From Actinomycetota bacterium (GTDB lineage: Bacteria > Actinomycetota > Actinomycetes > Nanopelagicales > Nanopelagicaceae): a stretch of 55,044 nt of DNA. The notes below the pieces were generated by a model. That model did no database searches and had not been told where the DNA came from. It worked only from the letters and a program-made list of their open reading frames with translations. Where the stretch lies: positions 1 through 55,044 of the forward strand of contig CANBSP010000009.1 in assembly GCA_947372165.1 (NCBI GenBank), read 5' to 3'. The translations under genes were made by a program, and so were the position numbers. Numbering within the stretch: position 1 is the stretch's first letter; each line of letters begins with the position of its first letter. This document shows positions 42,509-51,786 of this stretch, piece after piece.

Positions 42509-44244
42509 GCACATCGAAGAAGATCACTGCGGTACTTATCGCAAACCGAGGTGAGATCGCAGTCCGCGTTGCTCGTGCCAGCCGCGACCATGGCATCCGT
42601 TCAATCGCGATCTACTCTGATGAAGATCGCAATGCGCTCCACGTTGCAATCGCCGATGAAGCATTTGCACTCAATGGTCTCTCTGCTGCTGAGAGCTATC
42701 TCGATCAAGGAAAGATTATCGCCATCGCCAAGAGTTCTGGTGCCGATGCAGTTCACCCTGGATATGGATTCCTATCTGAGAATGCAGATTTTGCACAGAA
42801 AGTTATTGATGCCGGATTGATTTGGATTGGGCCATCACCTGAAGCGATTCGCCACTTAGGCGACAAGGTATCGGCTCGCAAAATTGCTGCAGATGTTGGC
42901 GCGCCGCTCGTCGCTGGCACGATCGACCCGGTTGACGATCCACAAGAGATTATTGATTTTGCTAAAGAACACGGCCTCCCCGTTGCCATCAAGGCGGCAC
43001 ACGGAGGTGGTGGACGTGGGCTCAAGGTTGCACGCACCATCGAGGAGATCCCCGAACTCTTTGCCTCTGCTGTCCGCGAAGCGATCACGGGCTTTGGCCG
43101 CGGTGAATGCTTCGTTGAGCGCTACTTAGATAAGCCGCGACATGTCGAAACTCAGGTTCTCGTCGATAGCCACGGGAATGCCGTTGTCGTTTCAACCCGC
43201 GACTGTTCGCTTCAACGTCGCCACCAGAAGTTGGTGGAAGAAGCACCTGCCCCATTCTTAACGCCCGCTCAGCAAGAAGAGCTCTACACATCGAGTAAGG
43301 CGATCATGAAGAAGGCTGGCTATGTCGGCGCCGGCACCTGCGAATTCCTCATTGGTCTCGATGGCACCATCTCTTTCCTAGAAGTAAATACCCGCCTGCA
43401 GGTAGAGCATCCGGTCTCAGAAGAGGTCACTGGCATCGATCTCGTGCGCGAACAGTTCCGCATCGCATCGGGTGAGGCGATCAACCCGGTTGATCCCATC
43501 GTTCGTGGACATTCGATTGAATTCCGTATTAATGGTGAAGATCCAGGAAATGGTTTCTTACCTTCTCTCGGCACTATCACTCATTGGGAAGTCCCATCTG
43601 GGCCGGGCGTGCGCATTGATGCGGGCTTTGACTATGGCCACACAATCGGTTCGCACTTCGACTCATTACTCGCAAAATTGATCGTTACTGGATCAACTCG
43701 CGAAGAGACGATCTCGCGCGCACGGCGTGCGCTCCAAGAATTTCAGATTGGTGGTCTCGCGACCGCACTGCCATTCCACCGAGCCATCTTGGAAGATCCA
43801 AACTTCACTGAAGATTTCAAGGTCTACACAAGTTATATCGAGAATGAATTCGATAATCAGATCCCTGCCTTCTCGTACAAGGCTGGCGTCGCTCAAACTA
43901 AGGTCATCTCACAGAAGATTGTCACAGAAGTAAATGGCAAGCGCTTTGAAGTTGTTGTGCACTCAGAGGAAGAACAACATCGTCGCCACAAGATTCGCTC
44001 AAATGTCTTGAGCGCGAACTCTGGCAACACACTCAATTCGCCGATGCAGGGCACAGTAGTAAAGATCCTCAAGGCAAATGGCGAGAAGGTAAAGGCTGGC
44101 GATCTCATCGTGGTCCTCGAAGCCATGAAGATGGAGCAACCCCTCACCGCTCACCGCGATGGCGTGATCGAGAAGCTCACCGTCTCGGTCGGCCAGACTG
44201 TCGCAAGCGGAGCAACATTGTGCCTGATTGAGGATGCCGACTAA
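42505..44244 (+). CDS. biotin carboxylase with BCCP domain (acyl-CoA carboxylase alpha)
   Basis: 579 aa. The biotin carboxylase part has [34 protein letters not shown]-grasp [14 protein letters not shown] and the [20 protein letters not shown] signature. The C-terminal biotinyl domain has LEAMKMEQP, whose Lys carries biotin. It carboxylates biotin with ATP and bicarbonate for AccD. The chosen start is GTG 42505, overlapping the maf stop; five further in-frame residues upstream (from ATG 42490) are rejected. The next gene starts nine bases later with its own promoter. Confidence 0.93.
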   Translation: MSTSKKITAVLIANRGEIAVRVARASRDHGIRSIAIYSDEDRNALHVAIADEAFALNGLSAAESYLDQGKIIAIAKSSGADAVHPGYGFLSENADFAQKVIDAGLIWIGPSPEAIRHLGDKVSARKIAADVGAPLVAGTIDPVDDPQEIIDFAKEHGLPVAIKAAHGGGGRGLKVARTIEEIPELFASAVREAITGFGRGECFVERYLDKPRHVETQVLVDSHGNAVVVSTRDCSLQRRHQKLVEEAPAPFLTPAQQEELYTSSKAIMKKAGYVGAGTCEFLIGLDGTISFLEVNTRLQVEHPVSEEVTGIDLVREQFRIASGEAINPVDPIVRGHSIEFRINGEDPGNGFLPSLGTITHWEVPSGPGVRIDAGFDYGHTIGSHFDSLLAKLIVTGSTREETISRARRALQEFQIGGLATALPFHRAILEDPNFTEDFKVYTSYIENEFDNQIPAFSYKAGVAQTKVISQKIVTEVNGKRFEVVVHSEEEQHRRHKIRSNVLSANSGNTLNSPMQGTVVKILKANGEKVKAGDLIVVLEAMKMEQPLTAHRDGVIEKLTVSVGQTVASGATLCLIEDAD

Positions 44245-44253
44245 ATTGCTCCT
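44242..44253 (+). promoter_or_regulatory. leaderless -10 box of the purine nucleoside phosphorylase
   Basis: TAAATT (44242-44247), beginning at the stop codon of the previous gene, six bases, then ATG at 44254. Confidence 0.6.
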
Positions 44254-45072
44254 ATGAGCGATATCTATGTAGACCCAATCGGTGCGGCAGAAGATGCTGC
44301 TGCAAAGCTCGCAGAATTAACGGGCAAGAGCGCACATCATGTAGCTCTTGTGATGGGATCTGGTTGGAGTTCGGCAGCCGATGCGCTTGGCACACCAACA
44401 CATGAATTCGCAGCAACCGATCTCCCTGGCTTTCTCGCTCCAACTGTCGCTGGCCATGGCGGTGTTATTCGCTCGTATGATCTTCAAGGACCGAATGGAA
44501 CTATTCACGCACTCGTCTTCCTTGGACGTACTCACCTCTACGAAGGTAAAGGTCTCGAACCTGTTGTTCATGGTGCTCGCACTGCAGTGAAAGCTGGTTG
44601 CAAGGTTGTCGTCCTGACCAATGCTTCTGGTGGAGTCAATCTCGATTACCGCGTGGGACAACCCATCATTATCTCGGACCATATCTCACTCACTGCCGAG
44701 AGCCCACTCTCTGGTGCCACCTTTGTTGATCTGACCGATCTCTATAGCAAGCGAATTCGCGCAATTGTGAAGAGTGCCGATTCAACGCTGGCAGAAGGTG
44801 TCTACGTCCACCTACGAGGTCCGGCCTATGAAACACCGGCCGAAATCAATTATGTGCGCACCATCGGTGGCGACTTGGTCGGAATGTCGACCGTTCCGGA
44901 AGCAATCGCGGCACATGCACTTGGCGCAGAAATTCTCGGCATCTCACTAGTCACCAATGCTGCAGCCGGAGTTACTGGCGAAAAACTTAATCACGAAGAG
45001 GTTATGGCGGCAGGCAAGGCAGCTGCTGGTCGCATGGGCGAACTACTCGCGAAAGTACTTCCTCAACTATGA
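44254..45072 (+). CDS. purine nucleoside phosphorylase
   Basis: 272 aa, trimeric PNP type. VALVMGSGWSSAADAL, GFLAPTVAGHGGVIRSY, GRTHLYEGKGLEPVVHG, and TNASGGVNLDYRVGQP are all family blocks, with GLSLVTNAAAG-like segment LGISLVTNAAAGV. It converts inosine and guanosine with phosphate to base and ribose 1-phosphate. The downstream gene overlaps by four bases (ATGA), and its product is expected to use ribose or deoxyribose 1-phosphate. Confidence 0.93.
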   Translation: MSDIYVDPIGAAEDAAAKLAELTGKSAHHVALVMGSGWSSAADALGTPTHEFAATDLPGFLAPTVAGHGGVIRSYDLQGPNGTIHALVFLGRTHLYEGKGLEPVVHGARTAVKAGCKVVVLTNASGGVNLDYRVGQPIIISDHISLTAESPLSGATFVDLTDLYSKRIRAIVKSADSTLAEGVYVHLRGPAYETPAEINYVRTIGGDLVGMSTVPEAIAAHALGAEILGISLVTNAAAGVTGEKLNHEEVMAAGKAAAGRMGELLAKVLPQL

Positions 45073-46700
45073 CGCTCGAACAATCACTCATCAATGAAGT
45101 GAGAGAGTGGATTGCACTCGACCCATCTCCAGAAGATGCTGCGCTCTTACAGAGGTGGCTCGATGAGAACAACGAGGGCGAACTTCGGCGTTCATTCAAC
45201 GGTTTCTTGCAATTTGGTACCGCTGGTCTACGCGGTCCGATCGGCCCGGGTCCATCGTGCATGAACCGTGCCGTCGTCCATCGCGCAGCGGCTGGCATCG
45301 CCGCTTATATGAAGGCCCGCGGCCTCACTAAAGTCGTCATCGGCCGAGATGCTCGTTACGGATCTGAAGATTTCACGCGCGAAAGTGCTGAAGTTTTCAT
45401 GGGTGCTGGGATGGCGGTCTACGTACTTCCCCGCCCAATGGCGACCCCTGTCTTGGCCTATGCAACAACCGCGCTCGGCGCAGATGTTGGAATCATGGTG
45501 ACTGCTAGCCATAATCCACCGCAAGATAATGGCTACAAGGTCTATCTCGGGGGCACTGTTGATGGCACTCGCTATGCCGGGTCACAGATCGTCTCACCTG
45601 CAGATATTCAGATCGCCACCGAAATATCTAAAATTCACCAGCTTGCACCAAAGAAGCGTGGCTGGGTCGATCTCGATGATGCAATTTTTGATGAATATGT
45701 CGCAAAGACAGCGGCACTCACTCGTTCTCATAATCCAATCTCAGTGGTCTACTCTGCAATGCATGGTGTGGGCAGTGAGAGTATCGAGGCGGTATTTAAA
45801 GCGGCCGGATTCTCTGAGATTTCCTTTGTCGAAGAACAGCGCCAACCAGATCCAGCATTTCCAACTGTCGCCTTCCCAAATCCGGAAGAGCCTGGTGCAA
45901 TTGATCTCTCACTTGCTCTTGCCAAACAAATTGATGCCGATATCGTCATCGCGAACGATCCAGATGCGGATCGCTGTGCGGCTGCAATCAATGATCCAGT
46001 TACTGGTTGGCGCATGCTTCGCGGTGATGAAGTAGGGGCAATTCTCGGCCACTACATCGCAACCACAATGCCTGAATCAACTCACGGCAAAGCATTTGCG
46101 AACTCCATTGTCTCCTCATCAATCTTGAAGAAGATTGCAGGCAAGCATGGAATCGAATTTAAAGAGACGCTGACCGGATTTAAGTGGCTCGCAAAGATCG
46201 AAAATTTGCGATTCGGTTATGAAGAAGCCTTGGGCTATGCAGTTGACCCTACTAGTGTGAATGATAAAGATGGCATCTCTGCCGCACTTCTGATCGCGCA
46301 ATGCACGGGTGAGCTAAAAGCTGCTGGCCGAACGATGGCCGAATACTTGGAAGAGATTTGGGCGACCTATGGCTTCCATGCAACCGAGCAGATCTCTATT
46401 CGAGTAAAGAGCCTTGCCCAAGTCGATACGCTCCTCAATAACTTACGTAAGAATCCCCCACAAGCAATCGGTGGCTATGCCCTCACTCAAGCAGATGACT
46501 TGGAAAATCCCACAGATGGTCTCCCGCCTACAAATGGCCTGCGCTACTGGTTTGGTGCCGATTTACGCGTGATTATTAGGCCAAGTGGAACTGAAGCGAA
46601 GTTGAAGTGTTATATCGAACTCTGTGCGCCTCAGAAGGCTGCGATGGAGATTTTGCCAGCTTTAAGAAGTGAACTAGCCGCCTTAATGGCGCTCGAATAA
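45069..46700 (+). CDS. phosphohexomutase family enzyme, PGM2/phosphopentomutase-like
   Basis: 543 aa. Catalytic phosphoserine in TASHNPPQDNGYKVY, metal site NDPDADRCAAAI, sugar loop TGFKWLAKIENLRFGYEEALGY, and GTEAKLKCY at the end. The N terminus GTAGLRGPIGPGPSCMN and length of about 540-580 are those of PGM2/PgcA-type mutases. Human PGM2 is mainly a phosphopentomutase, and coupling to PNP suggests ribose 1-P to ribose 5-P here. A phosphoglucomutase is the alternative. Its last 70 bases are also coding for the gene on the other strand. Confidence 0.88.
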   Translation: MTLEQSLINEVREWIALDPSPEDAALLQRWLDENNEGELRRSFNGFLQFGTAGLRGPIGPGPSCMNRAVVHRAAAGIAAYMKARGLTKVVIGRDARYGSEDFTRESAEVFMGAGMAVYVLPRPMATPVLAYATTALGADVGIMVTASHNPPQDNGYKVYLGGTVDGTRYAGSQIVSPADIQIATEISKIHQLAPKKRGWVDLDDAIFDEYVAKTAALTRSHNPISVVYSAMHGVGSESIEAVFKAAGFSEISFVEEQRQPDPAFPTVAFPNPEEPGAIDLSLALAKQIDADIVIANDPDADRCAAAINDPVTGWRMLRGDEVGAILGHYIATTMPESTHGKAFANSIVSSSILKKIAGKHGIEFKETLTGFKWLAKIENLRFGYEEALGYAVDPTSVNDKDGISAALLIAQCTGELKAAGRTMAEYLEEIWATYGFHATEQISIRVKSLAQVDTLLNNLRKNPPQAIGGYALTQADDLENPTDGLPPTNGLRYWFGADLRVIIRPSGTEAKLKCYIELCAPQKAAMEILPALRSELAALMALE

Positions 46701-47647
46701 TTCTTGCCATCACCGACTAACGCCATTCCGACTCCGGCATCTACAACCGAGTACATCTTCCCGTAGATATTTGGATTCTCGGAGATCACATCACCAATTG
46801 GTTGATCCTTGATTGCACACCAGATCGCATCATATGAAGCGCTTTCGAGGTGCTTAGTAAAGGCACCGATCAAGACTGATTTCGATTTTGAACTCTGCAA
46901 CCAATATTGATCAGGTAGGACGCCGATCAACTTAAGCGGCTTCTTAGCCGTTGAAACAGCAAGGACTGAATCGAGTAGGGATGAATTCTGTTCCCAATTT
47001 GAATAGAGCACATCGGCGCCACTTGCATGCATGGTGGAAATCGCCGCGGCAGGCGACTTCTCTAACGGGATGGTAATTGTCGCGACGATCTTTGGCTTCA
47101 CTGATTTTGCGCCCTGGACAAAAGCGGCACCTTGAGCAGGAGATGATGGGAATGAGACATCGCCAACGAATCCAACTTTATTGGTCTTCGATGCACTTGC
47201 AGCTAATACCCCAGCGAGATATGCCCCTTGCTGACTATCAAAGATGAGTGATTGCACATTGAGAAGGGAAATATTACCATCATCGATGATCTCAAAATTT
47301 AGTGTCGGAAATTCTCGACTGACATTTCTCACTGAATTTTCATAGCCGCTACCCACCGCGATGATGGTCGTGTAGCCAGCATTAGCCAAGAAGCGAAGCC
47401 GCCTGGCTCGATCCTTCTCGGTGCCATCAGTAACCATTTCGCGAACATTGAGAGAGGTGAGTTTCAAATTCTTCTTGGCAAGGTCAACGCCGATCGCCAC
47501 CGCATCATTTGCTGCTTTATCGCCACGGCCACCAACGTCGTAGGCGATAGCGATTTTTATGGGTGTATCAGCTTTCGCTGCTGGGAGAAGAGCGGTGCTC
47601 AGGACCAGCGGTAAAAGAAGTGAAAGTAGCCGCTTTCGGCTAGCCAC
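46631..47647 (-). CDS. BMP-family substrate-binding protein (nucleoside-type)
   Basis: 338 aa. Signal peptide [20 protein letters not shown] with an AKA cleavage site and no lipobox Cys, although Bmp/Med/PnrA proteins are usually lipoproteins. Mature protein: [39 protein letters not shown], and [18 protein letters not shown] are PnrA-type blocks binding purine nucleosides. No permease or ATPase gene is adjacent, so it is orphaned in this window. The start GTG 47647 overlaps trpS by eight bases. Its 3' end overlaps the mutase by 70 bases. Confidence 0.85.
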   Translation of the reverse strand: MASRKRLLSLLLPLVLSTALLPAAKADTPIKIAIAYDVGGRGDKAANDAVAIGVDLAKKNLKLTSLNVREMVTDGTEKDRARRLRFLANAGYTTIIAVGSGYENSVRNVSREFPTLNFEIIDDGNISLLNVQSLIFDSQQGAYLAGVLAASASKTNKVGFVGDVSFPSSPAQGAAFVQGAKSVKPKIVATITIPLEKSPAAAISTMHASGADVLYSNWEQNSSLLDSVLAVSTAKKPLKLIGVLPDQYWLQSSKSKSVLIGAFTKHLESASYDAIWCAIKDQPIGDVISENPNIYGKMYSVVDAGVGMALVGDGKNYSSAIKAASSLLKAGKISIAAF

Positions 47648-48653
47648 GAGGAATCAGCCCCAGCGCGTCATACGCCTTACGTACTGTCTCATCGGCAACT
47701 GCGGCAGCCTTCTCGGCGCCAACCTTGAGGAGTCGAGTGAGCTCGCCCTTATCCTTCAGAAGTTCTTCAGTTCGCATGCGAATGGGATCAAGGTGGGCCG
47801 TCACAACGTCGGCGACGGCGCCTTTGAAATCACCATAGCCTTTACCAGCAAAATCTGATTCGAGATCTGCAATCGATCGACCCGAGAAGGCTGAATGGAT
47901 TGTGAGCAAGTTTGAAATCCCTGGCTTATTTGCTTCATCAAACTTCACTTCGCGACCATCATCTGTTGTGGCGCTCTTAATCTTCTTCGTATTTGCAGCA
48001 GATGTATCGAGAAGTTCGATGATCCCAGAAGTGGATGAAGAAGATTTAGACATCTTTGCGGTTGGATCTTGTAAATCATAAATCTTTGCGCCAGCTTTGA
48101 GAATATAGCCTTCAGGGATCGTGAAGATCTCTTTATAGGTTGTGTTAAATCGGCCGGCAAGATCACGAGTAAGTTCGATATGTTGACGCTGATCTTCGCC
48201 GACTGGGACATATTGTGGTTGGTAGAGCAAAATATCGGCGGCCTGCAACATCGGATAGGTAAAGAGTCCAACGACGGTACGATCGCTGCCACTCTTTGCA
48301 GACTTATCCTTGAACTGAGTCATTCGACTTGCTTCGCCAAAGCCAGTAATACATTCCATCACCCAACCAAGTTGGTTATGGGCATGTACATGAGATTGGA
48401 TAAAGAGCGTCGATCTTTCAGGGTCAATACCCAATGCGATTAACTGGGCAGCCGAAGCGAGCGTGGCATCACGGAGCTTGGTTGGTTCGACCCCGCCAGT
48501 CAGCGCATGTAAATCAACGACGCAGTAATAAGTATCGTGTGTCTCTTGCAGGGCGACCCATTGGCGAACAGCACCTAAGTAGTTGCCGAGGTGGAATGAA
48601 CCGCTTGTCGGCTGGATTCCAGAAAGTGCGCGCGCCTTACTCATGGTGCTCAT
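47640..48653 (-). CDS. trpS: tryptophan--tRNA ligase
   Basis: 337 aa, class I aminoacyl-tRNA synthetase. The HIGH equivalent is [14 protein letters not shown] (HLGN) and the KMSKS loop is in [30 protein letters not shown] and SGIQPTSG are typical TrpRS blocks. Length is standard. Start ATG 48653 ([10 protein letters not shown]); the fourth residue Met (48644) is possible. It overlaps the CNNM gene end by up to 17 bases and the BMP gene start by eight, so three genes form one operon. Confidence 0.94.
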   Translation of the reverse strand: MSTMSKARALSGIQPTSGSFHLGNYLGAVRQWVALQETHDTYYCVVDLHALTGGVEPTKLRDATLASAAQLIALGIDPERSTLFIQSHVHAHNQLGWVMECITGFGEASRMTQFKDKSAKSGSDRTVVGLFTYPMLQAADILLYQPQYVPVGEDQRQHIELTRDLAGRFNTTYKEIFTIPEGYILKAGAKIYDLQDPTAKMSKSSSSTSGIIELLDTSAANTKKIKSATTDDGREVKFDEANKPGISNLLTIHSAFSGRSIADLESDFAGKGYGDFKGAVADVVTAHLDPIRMRTEELLKDKGELTRLLKVGAEKAAAVADETVRKAYDALGLIPRG

Positions 48654-49956
48654 CTTTCCATTCCGTACGCGAGATCAATAATTGACCCGCACGCTTACCC
48701 TCAACTGTGAGGACCGTGACCGTTAGGCCATCGATCTTGATCACATCATGAGCGTCTGGAATACGTCCAAGGGAGTGCATAACGAAGCCGCCAGCTGTCT
48801 CATACGGTCCTTCTGGGAGGGCAATCTGGGTCTGCTCGTAGAGGTCTTCTAGGGAGATGAGCGCATCAACTTCGAAATCTCCGACCTTGCTCTGCGCCGT
48901 AACCTCGCCAATCACTGCATCGTATTCATCGTGAATATCGCCAACGAAGCATTCGACGAGATCTTCAAGGGTCACAATGCCATCGGTCCCGCCGTACTCA
49001 TCAAGCACAACTGCGATATGTGATCGCTTGCTTCGCATCTCCGTGAGTGCGGGCAAGACCCCTTTGGTACCAGGCAGATAAACGATCGGGCGCATATATT
49101 CCAAGATGCTCTTCGATGAATCGCTCTCGCTCAATTTCAGGAGATCACGAATATGCAAGAAGCCAATCACTTCATCACTTGATCCACGAGTGACTGGATA
49201 ACGCGAATGTGAAGTCTCGATCGCAAACTTCTTCGCCTCTGCAATCGTGAGGGCTACATCCAAGAAATCAACTTCGATACGCGGCACCATGATCTCGTGA
49301 AGTGAGAGATCGCCGGCGTTAAAGACATCTTCCAAGATATCTCGCTCTTCGACGGTAAGAGCATTGTGGCCCGTGACAAGTTCGACGAGTTCGGATTCAG
49401 ACATCTGCGCACGAACTTCTTCAGGAGTTAATCCGAAGATTCGTACAACCGTATCTGTCGATTTAGATAAGAGCCAGATCGTCGGAGCAAAGATTCGCGC
49501 AATGCGATCGATCATTGGCGCGCTAGCGAGCGCAATCTTCTCGGTCCTAAAGAGTGCCAATCGTTTTGGAACAAGTTCACCAAAGACCAGCGAGATATAA
49601 GCAATAACAGTGGTGAGGCCGATCAATGAGAGGAAGGTAGCGAGGCCGTGGCCCATTCCCCACTTCTCTAATTGCGGAATAACAAAGTCGGTGCCGATGC
49701 GATCGGCGCCAAGCGCGGCAGAGAGGAAGCCACAGAAGGTGACTCCTACCTGTGCTGCTGCGAGGAATCGATTGGGATTTTTGGCGAGGTCAGCAACACG
49801 AGCACCACGTTTGCCAGTGGATTCGAGTTGGCGGACTTGGGATTCGCGAAGGGAGATGAGCGCAATTTCAGCGGCAACGAAGATGCCAGCGACGAGGATA
49901 AAGCCAAGGACGAGGCCAATGTCGAAGAGGAGTTGCCCGCTACTTCCAGTCTTCAT
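48637..49956 (-). CDS. CNNM/HlyC-CorC family membrane protein (DUF21, CBS pair, CorC/HlyC)
   Basis: 439 aa. Three or four membrane helices in the DUF21 region ([51 protein letters not shown]), then a CBS pair ([21 protein letters not shown] onward in shorter blocks, [20 protein letters not shown]) and a C-terminal HlyC/CorC domain. Relatives transport or sense Mg2+/Co2+ or act as membrane scaffolds. It is the second Mg-related protein of the window. Start ATG 49956 has TACTTT seven bases upstream. It leads the trpS and BMP genes. Confidence 0.9.
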   Translation of the reverse strand: MKTGSSGQLLFDIGLVLGFILVAGIFVAAEIALISLRESQVRQLESTGKRGARVADLAKNPNRFLAAAQVGVTFCGFLSAALGADRIGTDFVIPQLEKWGMGHGLATFLSLIGLTTVIAYISLVFGELVPKRLALFRTEKIALASAPMIDRIARIFAPTIWLLSKSTDTVVRIFGLTPEEVRAQMSESELVELVTGHNALTVEERDILEDVFNAGDLSLHEIMVPRIEVDFLDVALTIAEAKKFAIETSHSRYPVTRGSSDEVIGFLHIRDLLKLSESDSSKSILEYMRPIVYLPGTKGVLPALTEMRSKRSHIAVVLDEYGGTDGIVTLEDLVECFVGDIHDEYDAVIGEVTAQSKVGDFEVDALISLEDLYEQTQIALPEGPYETAGGFVMHSLGRIPDAHDVIKIDGLTVTVLTVEGKRAGQLLISRTEWKDEHHE

Positions 49957-49969
49957 GATCGTAAAAGTA
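49957..49969 (-). promoter_or_regulatory. near-leaderless -10 box of the CNNM gene
   Basis: TACTTT (49964-49969), seven bases, then ATG at 49956. Confidence 0.5.
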
Positions 49970-50013
49970 TAGAGAGGTTAGCGAGGTTAGTGAGGTTATT
50001 GAGACTATTGAGA

Positions 50014-50307
50014 CTAGAGCGAGAAACCAGCGGTGCGCTGGGTAGTGCGTGCTTCGCGCAGACGGCGCAGACGCTTGACGAGCATTGGCTGTGCCAAGAG
50101 GGCATCGTCACGATCAATGAGGTTGTTGAGGAGTTGGTAATAGGAAGGTGGGGTGAGGTCGAAGAGCTCTTTTATGGCAGATTCCTTCGCGCCGGCATAA
50201 CGCCACCATTGGCGTTCGAACTCCAGAATGCGACTCTCAAGCTCGGTCAGGGTCGAAGCCCCAGCCTGGGCCTGATCGATATCTGGTCCGAAAGCCTGAT
50301 TTTCCAT
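50014..50307 (-). CDS. DUF3263 family protein
   Basis: 97 aa, soluble. ILEFERQWWRYAGAKESAIKELF in two blocks (EFERQWWRYAGAKE) followed by YYQLLNNLIDRDDALLAQPMLVKRLRRLREAR is the DUF3263 pattern, with a helix-turn-helix-like region. It is widespread in Actinobacteria with unknown function. Start ATG 50307 is fixed by TAAGAT six bases upstream. The strand is minus, 57 bases before the CNNM gene, and its end is close to the shared tail of that promoter. Confidence 0.9.
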   Translation of the reverse strand: MENQAFGPDIDQAQAGASTLTELESRILEFERQWWRYAGAKESAIKELFDLTPPSYYQLLNNLIDRDDALLAQPMLVKRLRRLREARTTQRTAGFSL

Positions 50308-50319
50308 AGCCGCATCTTA
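50308..50319 (-). promoter_or_regulatory. leaderless -10 box of DUF3263 gene
   Basis: TAAGAT (50314-50319), six bases, then ATG at 50307. Confidence 0.6.
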
Positions 50320-50422
50320 TGCGTGAGGGCTGACTTTTCTCGTGATTTCTCCGAGTTTGGCAAGAATTCATGTGATTCCAGATACTCGGGGCTGCAGAAT
50401 CGGGCGAAGTGATGATTTGGAA

Positions 50423-50450
50423 TTGGTCATTGTGCTTGATTGACTAGAAT
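50423..50450 (+). promoter_or_regulatory. candidate promoter of the NADH dehydrogenase
   Basis: TTGGTC (50423-50428) and TAGAAT (50445-50450) with a 16-base spacer would start transcription near 50457, giving a leader of about 88 bases before ATG 50545. The -10 box is convincing; the -35 box is weak. Confidence 0.4.
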
Positions 50451-50464
50451 ATCCACTTCAGCAC

Positions 50465-50480
50465 TGATCAAAGTTGATCA
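50465..50480. promoter_or_regulatory. perfect palindrome in the ndh leader
   Basis: TGATCAA-AG-TTGATCA is a perfect inverted repeat of 7-base arms with a two-base centre. It sits just downstream of the predicted start of transcription, a typical place for a repressor operator. The regulator is unknown. Confidence 0.6.
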
Positions 50481-50486
50481 TCGCTT

Positions 50487-50521
50487 AGGGCCCAGCTACC
50501 TCCAAGTCGCTTGGTCGCCCT
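50487..50521 (+). promoter_or_regulatory. stem-loop region in the ndh leader
   Basis: An outer stem AGGGC (50487-50491)/GCCCT (50517-50521) encloses an inner hairpin CCAAG-TCG-CTTGG (50502-50514). It ends 23 bases before ATG 50545, before the ribosome site AAAAGGA. It may influence stability or translation. It resembles no riboswitch I know. Confidence 0.4.
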
Positions 50522-50544
50522 GCTAACCATAAAAGGATTAACTG

Positions 50545-51777
50545 ATGTCTGGAAGCAACAAGCCAAAGGTTGTCATTCTCGGAGCCGGCTTCGGTGGCCT
50601 CAATGCTGCGCGCGAACTCGGCAAGTCAGCCGATGTCACCGTAGTCGACCGCCACAATTACCAGACCTTCCTCCCACTTCTCTATCAGGTATCAACCGCC
50701 TCACTTGCAGCAGATCACATCGCCTATCCGATTCGTGGTGCACTCCGTAAATCTGGTGCGAAGTTCCGCATGGGAACACCGATCTCAGTCGACCATAAGA
50801 ATAAGACCGTCAAGCTCGACTCATCCGAAGTTCTTCACTTTGATCACTTGATCGTCTCAATGGGTTCAGCAACAACAGATTTTGGAATTCCCGGAGTTGA
50901 AGAGTTCGCACTCGGCATGAAAAATATTCACGAGGCGCTCGCGATCCGCTCTGAAATCATGCGCCGCTTTGAAGATCTCGTTCGTTTTGAAGATGAGACT
51001 CGACTTTCTATCGTCGTCGTAGGCGGTGGGCCAACTGGTGTTGAGATGGCTGGATCACTTGCCGAACTCGTGAAGGGTCCACTTCGCCACGATCACTATC
51101 ACGCGTCAAAACATATCGATATCTATCTCTTAGAAGCTGGACCACGTCTTCTTCCCATGTTCACACCTGGTCTTTCGGAGAAGACACTTCGACAGCTTGA
51201 AAATATGGGCGTAAAGGTCATGCTCAATACTGCTGTGAAGAAGGTCGAATGGCGTAAGACAACTCTCGCTGATGGATCATCAATCACCTCTGAAGTTGTT
51301 ATCTGGGCAGCAGGCGTAAAGGGCGCTCCTGCTATAAATGATCTCTCACTCCCTGTGAAGGGCAACCGCCTCGTCTGCGAACCAACCTGCCAGGTCGCGA
51401 ACTACCCATATGTCTGGGGAGTCGGCGATAACGCAGGTGTCATCGGCGATAATGGCCGTCCACTTCCCATGGTTGCACCTGTCGCAATGCAGCAAGGAAC
51501 CTTTGTTGCAAAGCAGATCAAGCGATTGATCAAGGGTAAAGATATTCAGAAATTTAAGTATGTTGATAAGGGATCTATGGCAACCATCGGTCGCCACAAA
51601 GCAGTTGTTCAAGTGAAGGGTCTTCGTCTCTGGGGACCACTTGCTTGGTTTGCCTGGCTCTTCCTCCACGTCTTCTACTTAATGGGTGGCCAGAAGCGCA
51701 TTGGCACTATCGCCGATTGGACCTGGAACTATCTCACCTTCGATCGTGGCAATCGCCACATCATGGATTCGCTCTAA
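50545..51777 (+). CDS. ndh: type II NADH dehydrogenase (NDH-2)
   Basis: 410 aa, one FAD per subunit. Two Rossmann motifs: VVILGAGFGGLNAARELG at the N terminus and VVVGGGPTGVEMAGSLAEL at about 155-175. GDNAG near residue 293 begins the FAD C-terminal block, and LAWFAWLFLHVFYLMGG at about 370-390 is a membrane-binding segment. It oxidises NADH and reduces quinone without proton pumping. Start ATG 50545 has AAAAGGA upstream. The alpha/beta hydrolase gene follows nine bases later. Confidence 0.92.
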   Translation: MSGSNKPKVVILGAGFGGLNAARELGKSADVTVVDRHNYQTFLPLLYQVSTASLAADHIAYPIRGALRKSGAKFRMGTPISVDHKNKTVKLDSSEVLHFDHLIVSMGSATTDFGIPGVEEFALGMKNIHEALAIRSEIMRRFEDLVRFEDETRLSIVVVGGGPTGVEMAGSLAELVKGPLRHDHYHASKHIDIYLLEAGPRLLPMFTPGLSEKTLRQLENMGVKVMLNTAVKKVEWRKTTLADGSSITSEVVIWAAGVKGAPAINDLSLPVKGNRLVCEPTCQVANYPYVWGVGDNAGVIGDNGRPLPMVAPVAMQQGTFVAKQIKRLIKGKDIQKFKYVDKGSMATIGRHKAVVQVKGLRLWGPLAWFAWLFLHVFYLMGGQKRIGTIADWTWNYLTFDRGNRHIMDSL

Positions 51778-51786
51778 CAAGCACGC

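Noticed and set aside
50465-50480. FNR-type site
   Set aside because: The half-sites are in the opposite order (ATCAA then TTGAT) from the TTGAT-N4-ATCAA pattern.
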